This document shows, piece after piece, positions 1 to 5,061 of a stretch of DNA of 6,835 bases. The translations under genes were made by a program, and so were the position numbers. The DNA comes from Candidatus Pullichristensenella stercoripullorum (GTDB lineage: Bacteria; Bacillota; Clostridia; Christensenellales; Aristaeellaceae). The DNA is taken from NCBI GenBank assembly GCA_018712885.1, contig DVGE01000311.1:1-6835 (forward strand), given 5' to 3'. The first letter of the stretch is position 1. Every line of letters begins with the position of its first letter. The notes under the pieces are model-generated. The model saw only the letters and a program-made list of their open reading frames with translations. It was not told the DNA's origin and did no database searches.

Positions 1-352
1 CGGCGAAGTGGAGCGCGTCGATGAGTGGGGCAAGCGCCGTCTGGCCTACGCCATCAACTACAAGACCGAGGGCTACTATGTGCTGATGTACATCAAGGCC
101 CCCGCCGACCTGCCCCGCGAGCTCGAGCGCAACCTGAAGATCTCCGACCAGGTGCTGCGCTATCTCGTCATCCGCTACGAGGGCGAGCTGCCCGCCAAGC
201 GCGAGATGAACCGCCCTGTGCGCGAGAACGCTGAGGCGCCCGCCGCTGAAGCACCCGCCGCCGCGCCGGTCGCCGCTCCCGCGCCCGTTGTGGAAGAGGC
301 CGCGCCCGCTGAGACCGCGGACGAGGAAGCCCCTGTTTCCGAGGCGGAATAA
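1..352 (+). CDS. rpsF: 30S ribosomal protein S6, 5'-truncated by window edge
   Basis: S6 is a primary-to-secondary binder of the central domain of 16S rRNA and pairs with S18 in the small subunit. The reading frame is open from base 2, reading G-E-V-E-R-V-D-E-W-G-K-R-R-L-A-Y. This matches the conserved S6 segment D-W-G-K-R-R-L-A-Y-x-I, followed by G-Y-Y-V-L-M and L-K-I-S-D-Q-V-L-R-Y. By comparison with a typical S6 of about 95 residues, roughly 36-38 N-terminal residues lie outside the window, so the GTG at base 8 is internal and not the start. The stop is TAA at 350-352. About 40 C-terminal residues form an Ala/Pro/Glu-rich, acidic, probably disordered tail beyond the usual S6 end. ssb follows after 36 nt and rpsR after that, the standard S6-SSB-S18 cluster. 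Identification is very secure. Confidence 0.96.
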   Translation, partial: GEVERVDEWGKRRLAYAINYKTEGYYVLMYIKAPADLPRELERNLKISDQVLRYLVIRYEGELPAKREMNRPVRENAEAPAAEAPAAAPVAAPAPVVEEAAPAETADEEAPVSEAE

Positions 353-388
353 TCAGGGCGGCTGACCCCGTCAAGGAGGTTGCAAGCC

Positions 389-814
389 ATGAACAAAGCC
401 ATTTTGATCGGGAACCTTGCCAGGGACCCGGAAACGCGCACCACGGCCTCCGGCGTCACCGTATGCCAGTTCACCATTGCGGTCAACCGCCGCTATGTGA
501 ACCAGCAGGGCGTGCGTGAAGCGGATTTTATCCCCATCGTCGCCTGGCGGCAGACCGCGGAGCTGTGCTCCCGCTATCTGTCCAAGGGGCGCAAGGTCGC
601 GGTGGAGGGCGTCATTCAGGTCCGTTCCTATGATGCGCAGGACGGCTCGAAGCGCTACGTCACCGAGGTCGTTGCCGACAATGTGGAGTTCCTTTCCTCG
701 CCGCAGGGCGACCGCCAGCAGCGCGCGGACAATCCGCCGCCGCCCAGCGAACCCAGCGGCTATACGCCTGACCAGGATGCCTTTACCGACGTGGACGACG
801 AACTGCCGTTCTGA
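389..814 (+). CDS. ssb: Single-stranded DNA-binding protein SSB
   Basis: This 141-residue protein binds single-stranded DNA as a tetramer through an OB fold and recruits replication and repair partners through its C-terminal tip. The OB domain covers about residues 1-103: it opens M-N-K-A-I-L-I-G-N-L-A-R-D-P-E, contains F-I-P-I-V-A-W-R (47-54), and has V-A-V-E-G and Y-V-T-E-V-V-A-D-N-V-E-F-L near its end. A short Gln/Pro-rich linker (about 104-132) leads to the acidic tip D-D-E-L-P-F, the classic partner-docking peptide. The start is ATG at 389, chosen because AAGGAGG (373-379) lies 9 nt upstream; the TTG at 380 abuts that site and is not used. The gene sits between rpsF and rpsR, the usual Firmicute arrangement, and is probably cotranscribed with both. 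Confidence 0.97.
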   Translation: MNKAILIGNLARDPETRTTASGVTVCQFTIAVNRRYVNQQGVREADFIPIVAWRQTAELCSRYLSKGRKVAVEGVIQVRSYDAQDGSKRYVTEVVADNVEFLSSPQGDRQQRADNPPPPSEPSGYTPDQDAFTDVDDELPF

Positions 815-849
815 GGCGTCCGCACCATCATTCAAGGAGGAAAACAGCA

Positions 850-1107
850 ATGTCTGAAGATAGAGGCGAACGGGTACGCCGTCCCCGCGGCCGCAAGCCC
901 CGCCGCAAGGTCTGCCAGTTCTGCGTGGACAAGGTCCAGCACATCGACTACAAGGACATGGTGCGTCTGCGCATGAAGTACACCAGCGAGCGCGGCAAGA
1001 TCCTGCCCCGCCGCATGACCGGCACCTGCGCCAAGCATCAGCGTCAGCTGTCCACGGCCATCAAGCGCGCCCGTGTGATCGCCCTGCTGCCCTACGTCTC
1101 CGAATAG
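850..1107 (+). CDS. rpsR: 30S ribosomal protein S18, zinc-ribbon (C+) form
   Basis: An 85-residue S18, the S6 partner on the platform of the 30S subunit. The core has H-I-D-Y-K-D, S-E-R-G-K-I-L-P-R-R, T-G-T-C-A-K-H-Q-R and A-I-K-R-A-R-x-I-A-L-L-P-Y, all hallmarks of S18. It is the cysteine-containing form: C22-x2-C25 and C60-x2-H63 are placed to bind one zinc. The first 20 residues are strongly basic (R/K-rich), as expected for an rRNA-contacting tail. AAGGAGG (834-840) precedes ATG by 9 nt, the same spacing as for ssb. The gene starts 35 nt after the ssb stop and is last in the operon; a strong intrinsic terminator follows about 50 nt downstream. A C+ S18 usually implies that a zinc-free paralogue may exist elsewhere in the genome, which cannot be seen here. 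Confidence 0.97.
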   Translation: MSEDRGERVRRPRGRKPRRKVCQFCVDKVQHIDYKDMVRLRMKYTSERGKILPRRMTGTCAKHQRQLSTAIKRARVIALLPYVSE

Positions 1108-1156
1108 GCGACAGGGCGACAGTGCCGCCGGCCAGCGCCGTTGGCTCGGATCTGAC

Positions 1157-1190
1157 GAACACCCACCCCACGAGCAGGGGGTGGGTGTTC
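1157..1190 (+). terminator. Intrinsic terminator of the rpsF-ssb-rpsR operon
   Basis: Perfect 13-bp inverted repeat: GAACACCCACCCC (1157-1169) pairs with GGGGTGGGTGTTC (1178-1190), with the 8-nt loop ACGAGCAG (1170-1177). The downstream T content is modest (a TTT at 1195-1197), so termination rests mainly on the strong stem. It lies about 50 nt after the rpsR stop. The hairpin is symmetric and could also act on minus-strand transcripts leaving the gene at 1248-1712. Its loop and 3' flank recur in the repeats at 1786-2087. Confidence 0.85.
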
Positions 1191-1247
1191 TGCGTTTCGG
1201 TCCGGTTGGGGCGAAGGCGGGAGTTGACGGCGGTTTGGGGAGGCGGC

Positions 1248-1712
1248 CTACGGACTGATGCGCCCTGCCTTTGCCGCGATGTTTGCCGCCGCTTGCGCGT
1301 CCCGCGCGTGACCGGCTCGGTGCAGCGCTGAGGAAAGGCGGCGCGCGGCGCTCTCGACGGCTTTTGCCAGCTCTTCGAACGGGATCTTCGCCTCGGGTGG
1401 GGCGCCGTCGTGTTTTCGCCGGCCGGTCATGCCGCGCAGCAGGACGCGCGCGCCGTCCTTGCGGCCTTCGAGTAAGAAGGGGCCGTCCTCGAAACGCAGC
1501 TCGAAGGTCGCCTGCCTGCGGCTGGAGACGCGCAGAAGTTCCTCCGCCCACCAGTCAAGCACGGTGGCGGCGAAGTCCGTCCACTGATCGTCCGGGAACG
1601 CGGCCCCATCGAGCAGGCAGTAGAACGTGCAGGTAAACAGCGCCTCGTCGCGGTCGTAGAAAAAGTCATCCGCGAGGACGATGCGGAAGGATGCCTCGGC
1701 GTCAGGCATCAT
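1248..1712 (-). CDS. Small protein of unknown function
   Basis: I do not recognise this 154-residue protein. It lacks a signal peptide and membrane segments and looks like a soluble cytoplasmic protein. Residues 8-92 look like a compact alpha/beta domain: a strand-like F-R-I-V-L, an aromatic/acidic stretch D-D-F-F-Y-D, then C-T-F-Y-C-L-L-D-G (28-36), F-P-D-D-Q-W-T-D-F, V-L-D-W-W-A-E-E-L-L (51-60), and alternating beta-like F-E-L-R-F-E-D-G-P-F-L-L-E. The last 45 residues are helical and rich in Ala and Arg. The start is one of two adjacent ATGs (1710-1712 or 1707-1709); GGAGGAGGT at 1719-1727 on the minus strand lies 6 or 9 nt upstream, and the second ATG gives the 9-nt spacing used by ssb and rpsR. 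No clear promoter was seen. Stop is TAG. It sits between a + strand terminator element and minus-strand copies of the same element. Reality as a gene is supported by the ribosome site and natural amino-acid pattern. Confidence 0.75.
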   Translation of the reverse strand: MMPDAEASFRIVLADDFFYDRDEALFTCTFYCLLDGAAFPDDQWTDFAATVLDWWAEELLRVSSRRQATFELRFEDGPFLLEGRKDGARVLLRGMTGRRKHDGAPPEAKIPFEELAKAVESAARRLSSALHRAGHARDAQAAANIAAKAGRISP

Positions 1713-1785
1713 TCTACCACCTCCTCCGCGGGCGTAAGACCGGCGCTGCCGTCCAACCCCCATCTCTCCTCTCCGTCCTCCACCA

Positions 1786-2087
1786 CCGCAGGCGGCAAGC
1801 CCCTGCGCGTGGGCTTGTCGCCGTCTACACCCTCTCCCGTTCCACCAGAACCGAAACGCAGCGCCCTTGCCCTCTGCTCGTGGGATATGGGCGCGTCGTC
1901 ACGGGGGCGAAGGCGCTGGCTGCCGGTACTGCCGGCCCGCAGGCGGCAAGCCCCTGCGTGTGGGCTTGTCGCCGTCTGCACCCGCTCCCGTCCCACCAGA
2001 ACCAAGACGCAGCGCCCTTGTCCCCTGCTCGTGGGGCATAAGCGCGTCGTCACGGAGCCGAAGGCGCTGGCTGCCGGCACTGCCGGC
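1786..2087. repeat. Two tandem copies of a 151-bp intergenic element
   Basis: Copy 1 is 1786-1936 and copy 2 is 1937-2087, aligned without gaps at a period of 151 bp and about 90% identity (about 15 mismatches by eye). Each copy has two hairpins. Hairpin II is GGCGGCAAGCCC / GGGCTTGTCGCC (1791-1802 with 1811-1822; 1942-1953 with 1962-1973), 12-bp arms with one G-T pair and an 8-nt loop. Hairpin I on the minus strand has a loop containing ACGAGCA: CCCC/GGGG at 2022-2025 and 2033-2036 with outer GCGC pairs in copy 2, and GCGCCC/GGGCGC (1861-1866 with 1889-1894) in copy 1. The period is not a multiple of 3, so the repeat is not maintained as protein. It lies downstream of the minus-strand secreted-protein gene and may serve as its terminator. 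Confidence 0.85.
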
Positions 2088-2126
2088 CCGAAGGCGCTGG
2101 CCGCCGGCACTGCCGGCACTGCCGGC
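2058..2126. repeat. 30-bp and 9-bp tandem repeats rich in GCCGGC palindromes
   Basis: A 30-bp unit beginning CCGAAGGCGCTGG is present at 2058-2087 and again at 2088-2117 with one mismatch, and the end of the first 151-bp copy (about 1907-1936) carries a related version. A nested 9-bp unit GCCGGCACT is repeated at 2103-2111 and 2112-2120, followed by a partial unit GCCGGC at 2121-2126. The array ends 7 bp before the stop codon of the secreted-protein gene on the minus strand. The pattern is typical of replication slippage at short palindromic units. Confidence 0.8.
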
Positions 2127-2132
2127 CTGGCA

Positions 2133-2942
2133 TCATCCTTCCACCGCCGATACGGGCGCGAGGCCGGCGCTGTATGCGTCTATGCCCAGCATGTTGCCAG
2201 CGTTGCCGCTGAAGGCGATGTTGTACCACTTGTCACCGTAGCGGGCGCACTGCATGCACTGGTACCATTCCTCGCCGCCGATGGAAAGGCGCGCCACCAC
2301 GTCGCTCATCGCGTCGTAGCCGTAGGCGGCGGCCTGCTGCGCCCGCATGCGCAGGCTGTTTTGCGACAGGTAATTTTCGTCGATGTTCTGCACGGGGATG
2401 AACTCGATTAACTCCAGCGCTTCCAGCAGCGGGGCAACATCGTTTGCGGCGAGGGCGGCGCGGAAGGCCTCGACCTCAGCCTCATCCTGGAACATCACCG
2501 CCTGCGCGCCAAATTCGCCGTATTCGTCCGGCCATGAGAGCGCCAGCCACTGGTAGTAAAGCGTGTTCGCCAGCTCCGCGTAGCGCTTCGCCGCAGCCAT
2601 CTGCAACTGGTGATCGCCGCCGAGGGGCAGGGCGCTGTTGCCCGGCATAAAGGCGCGGACGCGCCAGAGCGACGCCTGCGCGTCGACGTTCTCCACATAC
2701 GTCTCGATGGCGAAGGTGGCGAGCATGCCGGCCGCGTCGCCGCTTTTCTTGGCCTGCAGATAGGCAGCGACGGCCTCTTCCGGGCTTTCATAGCCCTCGC
2801 CCTCGAAGCGGACGCCGGAAAGCGCCACTTGCGGGGTTTCCTCGACAGCCTCGTCGCGCCGGGGGCGCAGGGCGCTCGGCGCTTCCGCCAGCGCCGGCAC
2901 GGTCAGCAGCAGGACAAGCAGGCAGATGAGCAGCCTTTTCAT
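2133..2942 (-). CDS. Secreted protein of unknown function
   Basis: A 269-residue protein predicted to be exported by Sec. The N-terminus M-K-R-L-L-I-C-L-L-V-L-L-L-T-V-P-A-L-A has a basic start, a leucine-rich core and an A-L-A cleavage site after residue 19. There is no lipobox at the cleavage point, so it is probably free or wall-associated, not a lipoprotein. After a charged linker, residues around 50-70 read Y-E-S-P-E-E-A-V-A-A-Y-L-Q-A with a following K-S-G-D-A-A-G-M-L, the style of NTF2-like or DUF4878-like extracytoplasmic domains; this is a resemblance only. The C-terminal third has an E-E-W-Y-Q-C-M-Q-C pair of cysteines and D-K-W-Y-N-I-A-F. ATG at 2942 was chosen over upstream in-frame starts (2963, 3089) because GGAGG (2951-2955) lies 8 nt upstream and it begins exactly at the signal peptide; the longer forms would run through the promoter and terminator. 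It appears monocistronic. Confidence 0.85.
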   Translation of the reverse strand: MKRLLICLLVLLLTVPALAEAPSALRPRRDEAVEETPQVALSGVRFEGEGYESPEEAVAAYLQAKKSGDAAGMLATFAIETYVENVDAQASLWRVRAFMPGNSALPLGGDHQLQMAAAKRYAELANTLYYQWLALSWPDEYGEFGAQAVMFQDEAEVEAFRAALAANDVAPLLEALELIEFIPVQNIDENYLSQNSLRMRAQQAAAYGYDAMSDVVARLSIGGEEWYQCMQCARYGDKWYNIAFSGNAGNMLGIDAYSAGLAPVSAVEG

Positions 2943-2973
2943 TTTCTTTCCCTCCCGTTCCATCGTTGCTTTC

Positions 2974-3002
2974 AGTATAGCGGAAACGGCGGCGAAATGC
3001 AA
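2974..3002 (-). promoter_or_regulatory. Sigma-A-type promoter of the secreted-protein gene
   Basis: On the minus strand a -10 box TATACT (2974-2979, 5 of 6 to consensus) is separated by exactly 17 nt from a -35 box TTGCAT (2997-3002, 3 of 6). The predicted start near 2967 gives a leader of about 25 nt containing the GGAGG site of the gene starting at 2942. It lies immediately after the minus-strand terminator at 3001-3025, so transcription appears to be stopped and then restarted here. Confidence 0.65.
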
Positions 3003-3025
3003 TAAAAAACGCCCCCGAAGGGGCG
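3001..3025 (-). terminator. Minus-strand intrinsic terminator with TTCG loop
   Basis: Read on the minus strand: CGCCCC (3020-3025), tetraloop TTCG (3016-3019), GGGGCG (3010-3015), then six T residues (3004-3009) and ATT. This is a textbook rho-independent terminator. It ends whatever minus-strand transcript crosses 3026-3799, either read-through from the VanY operon or a separate structured RNA. Confidence 0.85.
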
Positions 3026-3280
3026 GCCAGAGCGCTGACAAAGCCCACAACCGCAAAAACCACCCTGATAAAATGAAAATCCGTAGCAATTTTAGCTTCC
3101 TTGGGTGGATTTGCCGAGCCCTTCGGGATCGTCAAATCCAGTCGCAAGGTTGCAAGCCGAAAGGCTTGCAAGTCGCCGCTGGCGACCGTTTTTGACGGTC
3201 AAAGATCGGCAAAAACGCCTTGGCGAAAAATTTTGCCATCGGCAAAATTTCCTTGCTTACGGGCTTTCTCAACGCTCTGC
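3001..3280 (-). ncRNA. Candidate multi-branched structured RNA ending in a terminator
   Basis: A 19-nt closing stem joins 3028-3046 with 3261-3279 (17 of 19 complementary; on the minus strand one of the two exceptions is a G-U pair). Inside it lie, in + coordinates, CCACCC/GGGTGG (3060-3065, 3103-3108) enclosing TAAAAT/ATTTTA; GGATTTG/CAAATCC (3107-3113, 3133-3139) with an inner CCC-TTC-GGG; TTGCAAGCC/GGCTTGCAA with GAAA loop (3150-3171); GTCGCC/GGCGAC (3172-3186); GACCGT/ACGGTC (3184-3200); CGCC/GGCG (3216-3225); and AAATTTTGCC/GGCAAAATTT (3228-3250). Some neighbours overlap by 2-3 nt and must be alternatives. The minus strand is preferred because the intrinsic terminator follows directly. 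I cannot assign it to a named RNA class, and a palindromic mobile element is an alternative reading. Confidence 0.45.
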
Positions 3281-3799
3281 CAGTCTGTTGACTCTGTCAA
3301 CCTCCTGAACGCCCTCGAAGGAGGCGGCGCTTGTCAATGAAGTAGTTTTGACAAGCTGGCGAACGGGGGCTCGCCTCCCCCGCCGGATGCCGCACCTCGG
3401 TTTTTGCTTTGAGACGTGTCGGCTTCGCCTTTGACAAGACCCAGAGCGCCGGCAAAGCCTGCAACCGCAAAGATCGCCCCGTTCCCGCCGTACACGAAAC
3501 GATCCTGCCGATTTTGCCGATCATTAAAACCGGCAGGCTTTCGTCAGCTTGAAGATCCCGCGGCTTTTCGACCCGCCGCCGGGAACAGGCAAAACGCGAA
3601 AGGGTTTCGGCCCTCTCGCGCTCTCCTTGGGGTCTTTGACAGCCGGACGCCTCTCGAAGGGGCGGCAGAGCGCTGGAAAGACCTGCGACCACGAAAGTCG
3701 CAAGAGCGGATGCCCTCTCCGCTTCCCTGGCTCCCGGGCCTTCCCTGCGCTCCACATTGGCAAAGCCCGCCGCTGTCTCGCGGGAAAAATCTGCCGGTC
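3281..3799. repeat. Gene-free region of diverged palindromic modules
   Basis: No convincing gene is present. Several hairpins are: GTTGAC/GTCAAC (3287-3301); GCTTGTCAA/TTGACAAGC (3329-3337, 3348-3356); CGGGGG/CCCCCG (3364-3382); GTTCCCG/CGGGAAC (3481-3487, 3580-3586) enclosing ACGAAA/TTTCGT (3494-3499, 3539-3544) and CTGCCG/CGGCAG (3505-3510, 3531-3536); CGCGA/TCGCG (3595-3620) with inner GGG/CCC; GGTCTTT/AAAGACC (3631-3637, 3677-3683) enclosing CGCCTCT/AGGGGCG (3648-3664); AGCGGA/TCCGCT (3705-3723). The module AGAGCGCTGxCAAAGCC of 3028-3046 recurs at about 3442-3460 and 3667-3682, and TCGAAGG hairpins resembling the 3010-3025 terminator recur at about 3310-3326 and 3648-3664 without T-runs. 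Probably decayed or variant copies of the neighbouring element. Confidence 0.6.
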
Positions 3800-4531
3800 T
3801 TAAACCGCGCCGACGTATTCCTCCAGCGTGATGTCCTGCTCGCGGATCGCCGTGGCCGCCTTGACGCCGACGTAGCGGTAGTGCCACGGCTCGTAGCTGA
3901 TGCCGGTGATGTGCGCCTTGTTCGCCGGGTAGCGCTGGATAAAGCCGTATTCGTGGGCGTGGGCGCGCAGCCAGGCGTATTGCTCGGTGCTCTCAAAGCC
4001 GTCATTGGTCTCGGTGGTGACGTCGAAGCAGAGGCCGGTCTGGTGCTCGCTGGCCCCCGGCGGCTGGGCGTAGCCGGGCTCGCTCTCCTCGAAGATCTCC
4101 TTCTGGCGCTGGTAGTCGCGGTAGCCGCTGGTGACGATGAAGCCGTTGACATTGTCGTCCTCGGCGGCGGCGAACATCTTTTCCATGGCCTCGTAGGTCT
4201 CGCGGGTGACGTAGATGTCGCTGCGGGCGAGGCGGAAGGAATGGCGCTCCTCATAGAGGTTGACCAGCGCCTCGGGCACGTAGTCCGCCGAGAGGGGGTT
4301 GTCCTCGTTGACGAGCAGTATGCCGCCCTTGTAGCGCGTGGAATCCACGCCGAAATGCCAGCCGAGGCCAAAGCTGCCGCCCATGAGCGCCAGCACCGCG
4401 GCCAAGGCGACGATCGTCTGCCACAGGGGGCGCTTCGCCGCGCGCCGGGGCTTCTTCGCCGCCGCGCGATCCTCCTGCATGCGCCGCGCCCGGCGCGAGT
4501 TGGGGTCAAGCGCCGCGTTTGCCGTCGCCAT
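3800..4531 (-). CDS. VanY-type D-alanyl-D-alanine carboxypeptidase, membrane-anchored (M15B)
   Basis: A 243-residue zinc peptidase expected to remove the terminal D-Ala from peptidoglycan pentapeptides outside the membrane. Residues 1-36 are basic and cytoplasmic, residues about 38-60 form one membrane anchor, and the M15 domain follows. Its family motifs are intact: S-G-Y-R-D-Y-Q-R-Q (135-143), S-E-H-Q-T-G-L-C-F-D-V (161-171) and E-P-W-H-Y-R-Y-V-G (214-222). By family precedent H163, D170 and H217 bind zinc and E214 is the catalytic base. ATG at 4531 has AAGGAGG (4539-4545) 7 nt upstream. It is the last gene of the ychF operon, 71 nt after rlmH; that gap contains the 12-bp palindrome CCGCGCGCGCGG (4587-4598). 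No vanR/S/H/A genes are nearby, so a housekeeping wall-trimming role is more likely than glycopeptide resistance. No terminator sits right after the stop; the next strong one is at 3001-3025. Confidence 0.9.
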   Translation of the reverse strand: MATANAALDPNSRRARRMQEDRAAAKKPRRAAKRPLWQTIVALAAVLALMGGSFGLGWHFGVDSTRYKGGILLVNEDNPLSADYVPEALVNLYEERHSFRLARSDIYVTRETYEAMEKMFAAAEDDNVNGFIVTSGYRDYQRQKEIFEESEPGYAQPPGASEHQTGLCFDVTTETNDGFESTEQYAWLRAHAHEYGFIQRYPANKAHITGISYEPWHYRYVGVKAATAIREQDITLEEYVGAV

Positions 4532-4602
4532 GAGGCATCCTCCTTCGCATCCGCCCGCAAGGGGCGTTTTCTCTTGGACGTCTTTCCCGCGCGCGCGGTT
4601 CC

Positions 4603-5061
4603 CTATTTGTGGTACGGCTCCCCGGCCAGTATGCGCTCGGCGCGGTAGAGCTGTTCGAGCAGGATCACGCGCATCAGCCCGTGGGGAAAGGTGAGGCGGG
4701 AAAAGGAGACTTTTTCATCGGCGCGAGCAAGCACGGCGGCCGACAGGCCGTTGGAACCGCCGATGACCAGCACCGTGCGGCCGCCCAGCCCCGCCCAGCG
4801 GCGCAAGCACCGGGCCAGCCCCGGCGAATCCGGCGCTTCGGCCTCCACGCAGAGGGCGACCACATGGTCGCCGGGGCGGATGCGCTTCAAAAGCGCCTCG
4901 CCCTCCTTCTGGAGCGCCCGTTCCCCAAGGCTGTCCGGGGAGTCATCCACCTGCTCGACGCTATACTTGCCGTAGCGGGAGAGGCGCTTTAAGTATTCCT
5001 CCACGCCCGCGCGCTGCCACGGCTCCTTGAGCCGGCCCACGCAGAGCACCACGGCGTTCAC
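4603..5061 (-). CDS. rlmH: 23S rRNA (pseudouridine1915-N3)-methyltransferase RlmH
   Basis: A 152-residue SPOUT-fold methyltransferase, normal length for RlmH, which methylates pseudouridine 1915 in helix 69 of 23S rRNA on assembled 70S ribosomes using S-adenosylmethionine. The start region V-N-A-V-V-L-C-V-G-R-L-K-E and E-E-Y-L-K-R-L-S-R-Y are typical. The knot region has V-L-V-I-G-G-S-N-G-L-S (97-107), then L-T-F-P-H-G-L-M-R-V-I-L-L-E-Q-L-Y-R-A and the invariant C-terminal G-E-P-Y-H-K. The start is GTG at 5061; the longer in-frame extension upstream to 5142 is not RlmH-like. The GTG overlaps the stop of the CPBP gene as GTGA (4 bp). The ribosome site is only a G-rich stretch, so translation is probably coupled to the upstream gene. 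Confidence 0.95.
   Translation of the reverse strand: MNAVVLCVGRLKEPWQRAGVEEYLKRLSRYGKYSVEQVDDSPDSLGERALQKEGEALLKRIRPGDHVVALCVEAEAPDSPGLARCLRRWAGLGGRTVLVIGGSNGLSAAVLARADEKVSFSRLTFPHGLMRVILLEQLYRAERILAGEPYHK

Noticed and set aside
1709..2119. Minus-strand frame with apparent peptide repeats (P-A-V-P-A-A-S-A-F-G)
   Set aside because: The DNA repeat period of 151 bp shifts the frame between copies, so the larger repeat is not conserved at protein level; the short peptide repeat follows from the 30-bp DNA array.
1786..2126. CRISPR array
   Set aside because: The repeats are two long tandem units and adjoining short units with no unique spacers between short identical repeats, and no cas genes are present.
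1809..2411. + strand open frames across the repeats into the secreted-protein gene
   Set aside because: They run through DNA hairpins and then antisense to a gene with promoter, ribosome site and signal peptide.
2943..3089. N-terminal extension of the secreted protein to 3089
   Set aside because: The extension would translate the promoter and terminator; the signal peptide and GGAGG site fix the start at 2942.
3297..3887. Minus-strand 196-codon frame covering the hairpin region
   Set aside because: It begins inside VanY in another frame, is very rich in Arg/Ala/Gly and runs through the hairpin modules; no ribosome site was found.
3800..4531. Glycopeptide-resistance determinant
   Set aside because: Only a vanY-like carboxypeptidase is present; there is no ligase, dehydrogenase, vanX or two-component system, and the operon context is housekeeping.
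3416..4648. Long + strand open frame (410 codons) across the VanY region
   Set aside because: It is antisense to the VanY gene, whose catalytic motifs are intact, and it has no family motifs or ribosome site; GC-rich DNA produces long antisense frames.
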